A DNA stretch of 64,000 bases from Chryseobacterium cupriresistens. GTDB lineage: Bacteria > Bacteroidota > Bacteroidia > Flavobacteriales > Weeksellaceae. The notes beneath the pieces are model-generated. The model was given only the letters and a program-made list of their open reading frames with translations. It was not told the origin of the DNA and did not search any database. How positions within the stretch are numbered: position 1 is the first letter of the stretch; each line of letters opens with the position of its first letter. Below are positions 53,126-61,367 of this stretch, piece by piece. Location: assembly GCF_046614675.1 (NCBI RefSeq), contig NZ_JBKKJT010000001.1:868001-932000 (forward strand). The letters run 5' to 3'. A program made the translations under genes and the position numbers.

Positions 53126-53521
53126 CTATTTTTGCACGGGATCCTGTGAATGTTCTTTTTCTTGAGATAGTTGTCCAAGTTTCTCATAATATTTGTGAAG
53201 CTTGTCCAGTTCTTCTTCCGTCAGATCTTCAATATCCACCAGTCTGTTACTGGCTTTTTCGTAGGAGGCTATCAATTCGTTGAGTTTTATCTGAATAGCC
53301 TTAGAGTCTTTATTCTGAGTTTTCTGAATCAGAAATACCATTAGAAAAGTTACAATTGTGGTTCCCGTATTGATAACAAGCTGCCAGGTTTCAGAATAAT
53401 TGAAAAGAGGTCCACATACAGCCCAGACAATAACCAGTAAACTTGCTGTAATAAAAGCACCCGGACTTCCGGTTATACAGACAACACGATCTGAAAACCT
53501 TTCAAAAAAATTTTTTTTCAT
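53126..53521 (-). CDS. Low-affinity iron permease family protein
   Basis: Start placed at 53521 (MKKNFFERFSDRVV), which matches the family; an in-frame extension to 53590 would add another hydrophobic run and is less likely. 131 residues with two membrane helices ('FITASLLVIVWAVCGPLF', 'LVINTGTTIVTFLMVFLIQ') and a C-terminal coiled tail ('QNKDSKAIQIKLNELI'). The name comes from a yeast family; iron transport is not shown in bacteria. 27 bases before cinA. Confidence 0.82.
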   Translation of the reverse strand: MKKNFFERFSDRVVCITGSPGAFITASLLVIVWAVCGPLFNYSETWQLVINTGTTIVTFLMVFLIQKTQNKDSKAIQIKLNELIASYEKASNRLVDIEDLTEEELDKLHKYYEKLGQLSQEKEHSQDPVQK

Positions 53522-53590
53522 AAATAACACGATTTTGAATAAAATGGTAATACAAGTTATCAAAACAACAGTATAAAAATTATGACTCAA

Positions 53591-53894
53591 GTCACCTATG
53601 CCTTTTATGACTTAGCTATTATTATAGTATATTTTCCAACAATATTGAGTTTTGTTTAAAAATGTGGAGAACCGCATAATTATTTTTACCCGTTAAAAAC
53701 AAGCCATTCTTTTATCATTTTCTATTATAACAAACTGTAAACTAAATATGTAGAATAATTAACACATTGCAAAAAGTGAGAAATAAAGCATATTCCAACA
53801 ACTGAATAAAATCACTTCGTTAAGATTTAATACTTAATTAAAAAATAATTATCCATCTTTGCAGCCTTAAAAATCAAACACGCTAGTTTATTTC
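53591..53894. other. Gap before the TonB receptor
   Basis: 304 bases, AT-rich. 'CATCTTTG' (one base off TAnnTTTG) lies about 30 bases before the receptor start and may be its -7 box. I see no ORF or RNA. Confidence 0.4.
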
Positions 53895-56504
53895 ATGAGC
53901 ATTACTTTTAAAAAGCGACTTATTATAGCGCTTGTATTACCTACGGCCGCCATATATTATGGGCAGAGTACGAAGGATTCTTTAGAGAAATCCAAATCTA
54001 TTGATGAGGTTATGTTGGTAGGTAGAAACCTTTCCCAAACAGCCAAAGAGAGAAAAACACCTGTTGCGGTTTCCAACATTAAGGCTGCAGAAATTCAGGA
54101 GAAACTGGGAAACAGAGAATTCCCTGAAATTATGAAGTCTACTCCATCCGTTTACGTAACGAAAGTAGGTGGAGGATTCGGAGACAGCAGAATCAACATG
54201 AGAGGTTTTGACGGAGCTAACATTGCGGTAATCATCAACGGACAGCCGGTGAATGACATGCAGGGAGGTACCGTGTATTGGTCCAACTGGACCGGTTTGG
54301 CTGATATTGCCAGCAATATTCAGATTCAGAGAGGATTGGGTGCTTCTAAATTTGTAGTACCTTCTGTTGGAGGAACGATCAATATTGTTACCAAAGCTAC
54401 CGATTCCGAGCAAAAAGCAATGGTGAAAGGAGAAGTTGGAAACGATAACTACTCCAGAATTTCTGCCATGTACTCTTCAGGGTTAAAAAACAAGTGGGGA
54501 ACAACCGTATTGCTTTCCCGCTGGCAAGGTGACGGATATATCAACGGAACAAAAGGAGAAGGTTATTCATGGTTTTTCTCAACAGGATTTAAGCCTAATG
54601 ACAAACATGCATTCAATTTAATTGCAACCGGAGCACCACAGGTACACGATACGAGAAGGTCTTCTGCAACCGGAGCCAATGTTGCCACTTTACAGCAATT
54701 TGGAACTTACGGAAGAAGATATAACCCTCAAACAGGAATGCTGAATGGTTCTCAATTCAATTTAGCTCCTAATTTCTATCATAAGCCTATCGCCTCTTTG
54801 AACTGGGACTGGACCATGAATGACAACCTGAAGTTATCTACAGTGGTTTACGGCTCATGGGGACGCGGTGGCGGCGGTACCGGACTTAACGGTTCTATCA
54901 AAAACGCTGCAGGACAAACCATGAATTTCATGAATTATGGTGCAGGAGGAGACGGTACCATCAACTGGGATATGATTTACCGTTATAACAGAGGCGGTAT
55001 GGTGACGGATTATAATGGAAATAGCTTCCAGAAATCTACTTTTACGGCTCCTGTAGGCTCTCCTGGTGATTATAACGGACAATATGTATCTACTCTGAAC
55101 GGAACCACTGGTATCGTAAGAAAGCAGAGTATCAATGCTCATGACTGGTATGGCGTAATTGCAGACCTTAATTACAAAAAGAACAACTGGACTTTCAACG
55201 GAGGTATTGATCTTAAAACGTACAAAGGAGCTTTGTATGACATTGTAACTGATATGTTAGGATCTGATGCGCTATTTGTTCCTACTACAGCCAATGCTCC
55301 AAAAGGATATTATATTAATCAAACTGTAAAACCGGAGCCGCTTACCAAGCTTAAAGATGCTCAGAAAGTATCCATACACAACGAAGGTCTTGTAAAATGG
55401 GCAGGGATCTACGGTATGGTTGAATACAGCTCTGAAAAGCTAAGTGCATCCGTTCAGGGATCTGTTTCCGAGCAATATTACAAGAGAAGAGACTATATGC
55501 TATATACTCCTGGAAATCAGGAGACAAAATGGTATCATAAAACAGGTTATATTGTAAAAGGAGGTGCCAACTATAATATTGACGACCACCACAATGTATT
55601 TTTCAATACAGGAGTTATCTCAAGACAGCCTTTATTCAATGCATTATTCCCGTCTAACCAGAATATCTATAATGATGCTAAGAATGAAAGAATCTTCTCT
55701 GTGGAATTAGGATATGGTTTCAAATCGCGTTATATAGATGTGAACATCAATGCTTACAGAACGCAGTGGGATGACAGATTTATCTCAAGAACATTCAATG
55801 CTACAGCGGCAGATGTTGCTAAATTCCCTCAGCTTAACCTTGGAAGTGCATATTTCTACAATGCTCTGAACGTAGGTCAGCTCCACCAGGGAATCGAATT
55901 GGAAGCAAAAGCCAGACCTTTTACGAATCTAAGATTAAGAGGAATGGTATCAATGGGTAACTGGAAATATAAAGGAAACGCTAACTTCAATATTCTTGAT
56001 GTTCAGAGCAATCAGGAAATAGCAGGAGCAACCGGAATGATCAATATCAAAGACCTAAAGGTTGGAGATGCGGCCCAGACAACAGCAAGCATCGGAGCTG
56101 ATTACAATATTACCAAAGCTTTCAGTATCGATGCCAACTGGGAATATTATGACAAGCTTTATGCTCAGTTCAACCCGATCAACTTCCTTACTGAAGCGGC
56201 AAGAGAAAAAGGAATTGTAAAATTGCCAAGCTATCATTTATTTGATGTAGGAGCTTCTTACAAATTCACGCTTGATGCGAAAAAATCTTTGACATTGAGA
56301 GCGAACATATACAACTTATTCAACAAATATTATATTTCTGAATTAAGCTCCAATATCTTTGCAGGCGATAAAATTGCCAATGGCCCGGATGCCGGAAAAA
56401 CATATCAGGAAGCTGGCAGAGTGTATCAGGGTGTTGCAGACGGTAATACAGGATTCCTTGGTTTCGGAAGAACCTGGTCTGTTGCAGCGACTTTGAGATT
56501 CTAA
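53895..56504 (+). CDS. TonB-dependent outer membrane receptor
   Basis: 869 residues. N-terminal signal peptide (to about 'YYGQ'), plug domain (about 40-190, 'SRINMRGFDGANIAVIINGQPVND', 'LGASKFVVPSVGGTINIVTK') and a 22-strand barrel ending in 'WSVAATLRF', with the terminal Phe. No CarboxypepD-like or SusC extension and no SusD partner, so it is a single receptor, probably for a siderophore, vitamin or other small substrate. Substrate unknown. Confidence 0.93.
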   Translation: MSITFKKRLIIALVLPTAAIYYGQSTKDSLEKSKSIDEVMLVGRNLSQTAKERKTPVAVSNIKAAEIQEKLGNREFPEIMKSTPSVYVTKVGGGFGDSRINMRGFDGANIAVIINGQPVNDMQGGTVYWSNWTGLADIASNIQIQRGLGASKFVVPSVGGTINIVTKATDSEQKAMVKGEVGNDNYSRISAMYSSGLKNKWGTTVLLSRWQGDGYINGTKGEGYSWFFSTGFKPNDKHAFNLIATGAPQVHDTRRSSATGANVATLQQFGTYGRRYNPQTGMLNGSQFNLAPNFYHKPIASLNWDWTMNDNLKLSTVVYGSWGRGGGGTGLNGSIKNAAGQTMNFMNYGAGGDGTINWDMIYRYNRGGMVTDYNGNSFQKSTFTAPVGSPGDYNGQYVSTLNGTTGIVRKQSINAHDWYGVIADLNYKKNNWTFNGGIDLKTYKGALYDIVTDMLGSDALFVPTTANAPKGYYINQTVKPEPLTKLKDAQKVSIHNEGLVKWAGIYGMVEYSSEKLSASVQGSVSEQYYKRRDYMLYTPGNQETKWYHKTGYIVKGGANYNIDDHHNVFFNTGVISRQPLFNALFPSNQNIYNDAKNERIFSVELGYGFKSRYIDVNINAYRTQWDDRFISRTFNATAADVAKFPQLNLGSAYFYNALNVGQLHQGIELEAKARPFTNLRLRGMVSMGNWKYKGNANFNILDVQSNQEIAGATGMINIKDLKVGDAAQTTASIGADYNITKAFSIDANWEYYDKLYAQFNPINFLTEAAREKGIVKLPSYHLFDVGASYKFTLDAKKSLTLRANIYNLFNKYYISELSSNIFAGDKIANGPDAGKTYQEAGRVYQGVADGNTGFLGFGRTWSVAATLRF

Positions 56505-56535
56505 TACAATATCGTTTCAATAATGAAACTATTAA

Positions 56536-56569
56536 ACAGGCTGTTCCTTTTTGGATCAGCCTGTCTTTA
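56536..56569 (+). terminator. Terminator after the TonB receptor gene
   Basis: Stem ACAGGCTG/CAGCCTGT (56536-56543 with 56557-56564) with extra pairs in the loop; a short T-run follows. Confidence 0.65.
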
Positions 56570-56593
56570 TATCTATTAATCATCAATAAAAAA

Positions 56594-57174
56594 TTAAAAA
56601 TTTTTTGGCTTCTTATTCTGAGCAGCCTGTTTTGCGATTTCGTCAACACGTTTTTTTCTTGTTTCAGGTCTTTTGGCCAACACAATCCATTGAAGCAGCA
56701 TTTTTTTATGGACTTGCTCAAGCTTTGAAAATAGGCTTCAGAGCCTTCATGAATTTTAAATGCTTCATTCAGATCTTCCGGAATTATCAGGTCTTCCACA
56801 CTGTCTAAAATAGTCCAGGAGCCGTTTTCTTTGGCAATTCTGATGGTTTCAAATCCCGCTTTCATCATCAGATTATTTTTGATCAGCTTCTGAACCTTCT
56901 CTTTATTGATTTTAGACCATGTACTCTTCGGCTTGCGTCTGCTGAATAACTGCATAAACGAGCCTTCATCAATAGTCTTTCTTGTGCTGTCAATCCAGCC
57001 AAAACAAAGCGCTTCATCTACCAGTTCGCTCCAGGAAACATTGGGTAAATTGGATTTTCTGGTATTGCAGATCAGCCATACCGATTGTTCTGTATGATGA
57101 TTCTCTTCCAGCCATTGCCGCCATTCTGCCCTGGTATTAACATTGAAAGTTTGTTTCTCTGCAATTTTTCCCAT
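56594..57174 (-). pseudogene. YdeI-like (bacteriocin-protection) gene with a frameshift
   Basis: The first about 155 residues match the YdeI/OmpD-associated family ('WRQWLEENHHTEQSVWLIC', 'WSELVDEALCFGWIDSTRK'). At a run of seven A (minus strand, 56707-56701) the frame shifts. One extra A would restore 'IKKMLLQWIVLAKRPETRKKRVDEIAKQAAQNKKPKNF' and a stop at 56594, a normal C-terminus, for 193 residues. As written the frame runs on to 56320 in nonsense sequence that overlaps the TonB receptor gene. Real pseudogene, phase-variable tract or sequencing error. Confidence 0.82.
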
Positions 57175-57336
57175 AGCTTTTATTTTATTGATGATGTAAA
57201 ATTAAAATACTTTAGTGACAATAGTTTGTCAGTATTAAATATTTAATTTCATAATACGCAAACTTATCTTCAAGAAATAAATTATAAATTAGGCAAAATA
57301 AATCATTAAAAAACATTCTATTTTTTTCACTTGGAT

Positions 57337-57966
57337 ATGGACAGAGAAACTATAGATTATATGATCAGATATTTTAGCAAATTAATGACCAAGGATGAAG
57401 CTTTAGCACTGAATCATCATATGTATACTTTGAAGAGCTCTGAAAATACACGTATGAGAAATATAATGATTGAGCGAGGCTGGATAAATTCTGATCCTGA
57501 AGTCATACAACTATTAGAACATGGATATGAAGTTTTTGAACAAAATGTTGTAACCCGGATCATGAAAGAAACTCCTGAAAAAGTTTTTTTCAACAATTGT
57601 CCTAAATGCCACAAACTAGCCCGTACTCCACGTGCAAAGCAATGCAGATATTGTGGATATAACTGGCATCATTTAACGGTTGCTCAATTTCAACTCAATA
57701 ATACATTTCAAGTTACAGGAAGAAATTTTTTCTTAATAGGAAAAATTGAAGAAGGTAAAATAAAAGAAGGACAAAGAATAGATTTAAGAATATTGGGTCT
57801 TAATAAAAAGCCTAAAATTCAATCCATTGAATTTGCCCTTACACGTCAAGGCGGAAAAGCGTGGGAAGATATTGCACTGGGCATAGATGAGCTAACTGCA
57901 GAAGATAAAGAATATTTAAAAAATATCATGCCTGTCAGAGATCCACTTGACATCATAATAGAATAA
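57337..57966 (+). CDS. Zinc-ribbon protein with an EF-Tu domain-2-like barrel
   Basis: 209 residues from the ATG at 57337 (a TTG two codons earlier is less likely). Residues 1-80 are helical; residues 88-106 form a zinc ribbon (Cys88, Cys91, Cys103, Cys106); residues about 127-198 look like domain 2 of EF-Tu ('VTGRNFFLIGKIEEGKIKEGQRIDLRI', then 'EFALTRQGGKAWEDIALGID'), but no GTPase domain is present. I know no named family with this order. It is cytoplasmic; translation or RNA binding is a guess. It ends one base before the convergent MarR gene. Confidence 0.78.
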   Translation: MDRETIDYMIRYFSKLMTKDEALALNHHMYTLKSSENTRMRNIMIERGWINSDPEVIQLLEHGYEVFEQNVVTRIMKETPEKVFFNNCPKCHKLARTPRAKQCRYCGYNWHHLTVAQFQLNNTFQVTGRNFFLIGKIEEGKIKEGQRIDLRILGLNKKPKIQSIEFALTRQGGKAWEDIALGIDELTAEDKEYLKNIMPVRDPLDIIIE

Positions 57967-57967
57967 A

Positions 57968-58450
57968 TTATTTTTTCGAGTTCTTCACCTGCAGTGCTCT
58001 CTGATAAAAGGACTGATTGGCAATTTTCTCTTCGGCTTCATCAATGCCAGTCAGCAGATTATTTTTATTGTCTGCAATATCACCTAAAATCTGGGACATC
58101 AGTTCCCAAACGGGTTTCATTTTTTCAATGAGCTCCTGCCCTTTTGAAGTGAGTTTAAAAAGCCTTTTGCGCTCGTCCTGTTTATCTTTTTCCCATTGGA
58201 TCAACTCCTGCTTTTCAAGTTCTTTGAGCAGTGTTATGGTGGATGGATGGGTATATCCTATTTCATTGGCTATTTCAACAACACTTGCCATTTCTTTTTT
58301 ATAAATGGTGAAAATAACCGGAAACCACTTCAGTTCAAAATCAATTCCGAATGCTTTATAGATGAGTGCTCCGTCTTTCCTCAATTGTTCACTGAGGCGG
58401 TGTAGCCTTGTGGATATGGCAAGAATTCCTGCTTCGTTGATTACATTCAT
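57968..58450 (-). CDS. MarR-family transcriptional regulator
   Basis: 160 residues, winged helix fold: 'EMASVVEIANEIGYTHPSTITLLKELEKQELIQWEKD' contains the recognition helix and wing. It is co-transcribed with the GNAT gene (two-base gap). A perfect palindrome AACTACGTAGTT at 58965-58976, over the -7 box of the operon, is a likely operator for it. Confidence 0.88.
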   Translation of the reverse strand: MNVINEAGILAISTRLHRLSEQLRKDGALIYKAFGIDFELKWFPVIFTIYKKEMASVVEIANEIGYTHPSTITLLKELEKQELIQWEKDKQDERKRLFKLTSKGQELIEKMKPVWELMSQILGDIADNKNNLLTGIDEAEEKIANQSFYQRALQVKNSKK

Positions 58451-58452
58451 AT

Positions 58453-58941
58453 TCAGTCGAGATTTAAGTGGTAAAAAACATCATCGGCACTCATTAAAGG
58501 AAATTTCGCAGGAAGATTGCTTTTTTCAATCTTTACAAAATGATTCCTTTCATAGAAACGCCGGGCTGCTTTCAGTACCGTTATGGTTCCCAGATATAGA
58601 TCATCAATTCTGTTTTCACGGCAGAAAGAAATTAAAACTTCCAGTAATTCTTGCGCAATATTCAGTTCTTTTCCTCTGAATTCCTTTTTAACAAACATTT
58701 TCCTGATGGCTCCTGCCCTTTCGTCAAATTTAACCAAAGCGATAGAACCTACCAGCTCACCATCTGCAAAAGCACCCCAAAAGTTACCTCCGGCTGCTGT
58801 GTAAAAACTTTCTATCTGCAAAAGGTCAGGCTGATCTTCTATGGTAATCGGAATATTAAACTCTTTCTGCTGGATCGTCAAAATCAAATCAATGGCTTGT
58901 TCCGAATAAGAATTTCCTATGGGTTGTATTTCTAATTTCAT
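58453..58941 (-). CDS. GNAT-family N-acetyltransferase
   Basis: 162 residues from the ATG at 58941; an ATG at 58950 is also in frame. Central acetyl-CoA motif 'AIRKMFVKKEFRGKELNIAQEL', C-terminal 'ARRFYERNHF'. MarR-GNAT pairs are common and often concern drug or metabolite modification; the substrate here is unknown. First gene of the two-gene operon. Confidence 0.88.
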   Translation of the reverse strand: MKLEIQPIGNSYSEQAIDLILTIQQKEFNIPITIEDQPDLLQIESFYTAAGGNFWGAFADGELVGSIALVKFDERAGAIRKMFVKKEFRGKELNIAQELLEVLISFCRENRIDDLYLGTITVLKAARRFYERNHFVKIEKSNLPAKFPLMSADDVFYHLNLD

Positions 58942-58961
58942 AGTGTTCACCTTTTAAAGCA

Positions 58962-58992
58962 CAAAACTACGTAGTTGAATACATAAATACAA
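58962..58992 (-). promoter_or_regulatory. Promoter of the GNAT-MarR operon with an embedded palindrome
   Basis: On the minus strand, TTG (58992-58990), 20 bases, TAGTTTTG (58969-58962). The perfect 12-bp palindrome AACTACGTAGTT (58965-58976) overlaps the -7 box, which would let a bound repressor block RNA polymerase. Confidence 0.65.
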
Positions 58993-59109
58993 ATCAATTC
59001 TACTTTTTAAAAAATTTTAACACTAAATTTTCAAAACCGGAATTTCTACATGATGATATTTATGTAATTTTCTCAAAAAATTAATACCATTCAAAACTTT
59101 ACTTTAACA

Positions 59110-60090
59110 ATGAAAATAGAAAACATAAAACCTTTTAACGGACAGCATTGTGAAACGACCGCTACGGGAACATTATTACAACAAATCGGGATCGACCTTT
59201 CCGAACCAATGCTTTTCGGATTGGGTGAAGGGCTGGGCTTTATCTATTGGAACATGAAAACAATGGACTTCCCTTTCATTGGAGGAAGGATAAAACCTGA
59301 CCTGCTCACTCAAAATTTAGCCAGAAATCTGAATCTGGAATTAACCATAAAGGAAACTTCTTCACAACAAAAGGCCTGGGATCAGGTAAAAGAACTTCTC
59401 GATGACGGACAGGCAGTAGGATTGAAAATGGATTGCTATCATCTGGAATATTTCTCAAATCCTTTCCATTTTGCAGGACATTATGCCGCCATTTATGGTT
59501 ATGATGATGAAAATGCTTTCCTGATTGATACCAGACAACAAGGCGGACAAGTACAAACATCTTTAAAAAGTCTGGCTATGGCCCGTTCTGAAAAAGGCCC
59601 GATGGCTTCCAAAAATATGTATTATACCCTCAGGAACACAGACAGAAAATTTGATCTGGAAAAAGCCATATCCGCCGCAATCAGGAATAATGCGGCCGAA
59701 TACCTAAATCCACCCATTACCAATATTTCTTACAAAGGGATTTTAAAAACAAGTACTGAAATTGTCAAATGGTTCAATACAAGTAAAGATATTGAAGGAG
59801 AATTTAAGCAAGCGGCTTTACTAATGGAAAAAGCAGGAACCGGAGGTGCATTGTTCAGAAATTTATACCGTGATTTTTTGAAAGAAAGCTATGAACTCCT
59901 TCAGCTTGATCCTTTAAAATCAGGCTATGAAGCCTTCACTGAAATTGCCGGACTCTGGACAAATGTGTCTCAGCTGTTTGAAAAAGTAAACCAGACAAAG
60001 GAAATTCAATATATTCATCAGGCTTCGGATATTTTAAAAGAGATATCTGGAAAAGAAAAAAGAACTATGGAGATATTGACAACTTTATAG
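59110..60090 (+). CDS. BtrH-like protein (BtrH_N and DUF4872 domains)
   Basis: 326 residues, no signal peptide. The N-terminal half resembles the BtrH N-terminal domain, a papain-like transferase fold: Cys14 in 'GQHCETTATG', His124 in 'FAGHYAAIYGYD' and Asp140 in 'AFLIDT' could form a triad. The C-terminal half is helical, DUF4872-like. BtrH moves an acyl chain in butirosin synthesis, but here there is no pathway around it, so the substrate is unknown. Confidence 0.85.
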   Translation: MKIENIKPFNGQHCETTATGTLLQQIGIDLSEPMLFGLGEGLGFIYWNMKTMDFPFIGGRIKPDLLTQNLARNLNLELTIKETSSQQKAWDQVKELLDDGQAVGLKMDCYHLEYFSNPFHFAGHYAAIYGYDDENAFLIDTRQQGGQVQTSLKSLAMARSEKGPMASKNMYYTLRNTDRKFDLEKAISAAIRNNAAEYLNPPITNISYKGILKTSTEIVKWFNTSKDIEGEFKQAALLMEKAGTGGALFRNLYRDFLKESYELLQLDPLKSGYEAFTEIAGLWTNVSQLFEKVNQTKEIQYIHQASDILKEISGKEKRTMEILTTL

Positions 60091-60282
60091 CTGGAAAAGA
60101 AACGGGTACTCCTGTTATAATAAATTCACAAAATAATGAATAATATTAACACCCATCAACAAATCGATAAATAAAAACATACAAACACATAAAAAAAGCT
60201 AAAATAATATATTATTCATAAATTATATCGCAATTATATGAAAATAATTTATATTTTTATATAATAAATTTTAAATAATACA

Positions 60283-61173
60283 ATGATGAAAAATCTAAAA
60301 TTAATTGCAATCGCATTAGGGATGCTATCTCTGTCTTCATGTAACAGAAATGAAGAAGAACAAAATACTCAGCAGCCTAAGCAGGAAAATCAGGCAATGC
60401 GTTCCTTAGGAGCAATCCTGGTAGATGACAAAACTTACAGTTCATTTGCTAAAGCTGATATAGATGCATTAACTATAAAATTTAAGGGCAAATCGGCAGA
60501 AACGCTTATAGCTTCTATTCCATCAAGTTATACCATACCCAACACTCCTCCAATAGTAAATCAGGGACAGGAAGGTTCATGCGTTGCATTTGCTACAGCT
60601 TATGCTGCTGCAAGTATTCTGGAATATAATTTTAAAGGGATAACAACCCCAAGAAGCCCTGAGTACGTATATAATCAGATAAAGATAAATGGCTGCGCTA
60701 ATGGAACTTATGCATCCAGTGGATTAAATTTAATAAAAGATCAGGGAGTTTGCAGCTGGGATGAAATGCCCTACACAGATGTAGAGTGCTCTACACAGCC
60801 CAATGCAACACAAAAAAGTGCAGCAAGTACTCATAAATTTACAACCTGGGCTACTGTAGATAAGACCAATATCACCAATGTAAAGACACTTTTAAGCATG
60901 AATTTACCAATAATTATTACGGTGACGGTAGATGGAAGCTTTGATAGTTTAAGCTCGGCAAACAATTGGATATGGAAAAGTCATTCTGGTGCTGTAAGAG
61001 GAGGACATGCCATTTGTGTAGTGGGTTATGACGATGCTAAACAAGCTTTTAAAGTACAAAATTCCTGGGGTACCACATGGGGAAACAATGGATTTTTCTG
61101 GATAGACTATGCATTTTTTGCCAAGGCTAGAAAAGGAGCTATAAATGAATCTTATGTAGCCTATATTCAATAA
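60283..61173 (+). CDS. Papain-like (C1) cysteine protease lipoprotein
   Basis: 296 residues: lipobox with Cys20 ('LSLSSC'), a Gln/Glu linker, then a C1A peptidase domain. Oxyanion Gln94 and catalytic Cys100 in 'QGQEGSCVAFA', His242 in 'RGGHAICVVGYD', Asn260 in 'VQNSWGTTWG'. All four are at the expected spacing, so it should be active. Probably anchored to the cell envelope. There is no T9SS tail and no obvious propeptide. Confidence 0.9.
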   Translation: MMKNLKLIAIALGMLSLSSCNRNEEEQNTQQPKQENQAMRSLGAILVDDKTYSSFAKADIDALTIKFKGKSAETLIASIPSSYTIPNTPPIVNQGQEGSCVAFATAYAAASILEYNFKGITTPRSPEYVYNQIKINGCANGTYASSGLNLIKDQGVCSWDEMPYTDVECSTQPNATQKSAASTHKFTTWATVDKTNITNVKTLLSMNLPIIITVTVDGSFDSLSSANNWIWKSHSGAVRGGHAICVVGYDDAKQAFKVQNSWGTTWGNNGFFWIDYAFFAKARKGAINESYVAYIQ

Positions 61174-61190
61174 AAATTAACTTTGAGTAA

Positions 61191-61224
61191 GTCTCCTATG
61201 TTTGTATTGTCAGATATAGGAGAC
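61191..61224 (+). terminator. Hairpin after the C1 protease gene
   Basis: Nine-bp stem GTCTCCTAT/ATAGGAGAC (61191-61199 with 61216-61224). No T-run directly after it, so a weaker terminator call. Confidence 0.5.
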
Positions 61225-61312
61225 AGTCTCATTTTTATACTTTTAAAACCTGATCATTTATTTTTTACAAATAATAACAACACTGGTAAAATCAGATTAA
61301 TATTGTCAATAA

Positions 61313-61344
61313 AAAAACGTATGCCATTCCTGACATACGTTTTT
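61313..61344. terminator. Bidirectional terminator before the efflux operon end
   Basis: Eleven-bp perfect stem (61313-61323 with 61334-61344), loop of ten, T-runs on both strands. Confidence 0.87.
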
Positions 61345-61367
61345 ATGATATTACATTGCTGAAGCGG

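Noticed and set aside
56320..56593. C-terminal part of a 284-residue ORF on the minus strand
   Set aside because: It is the out-of-frame tail after the A-run frameshift and overlaps the TonB receptor gene; the true C-terminus lies in the other frame and ends at 56594.
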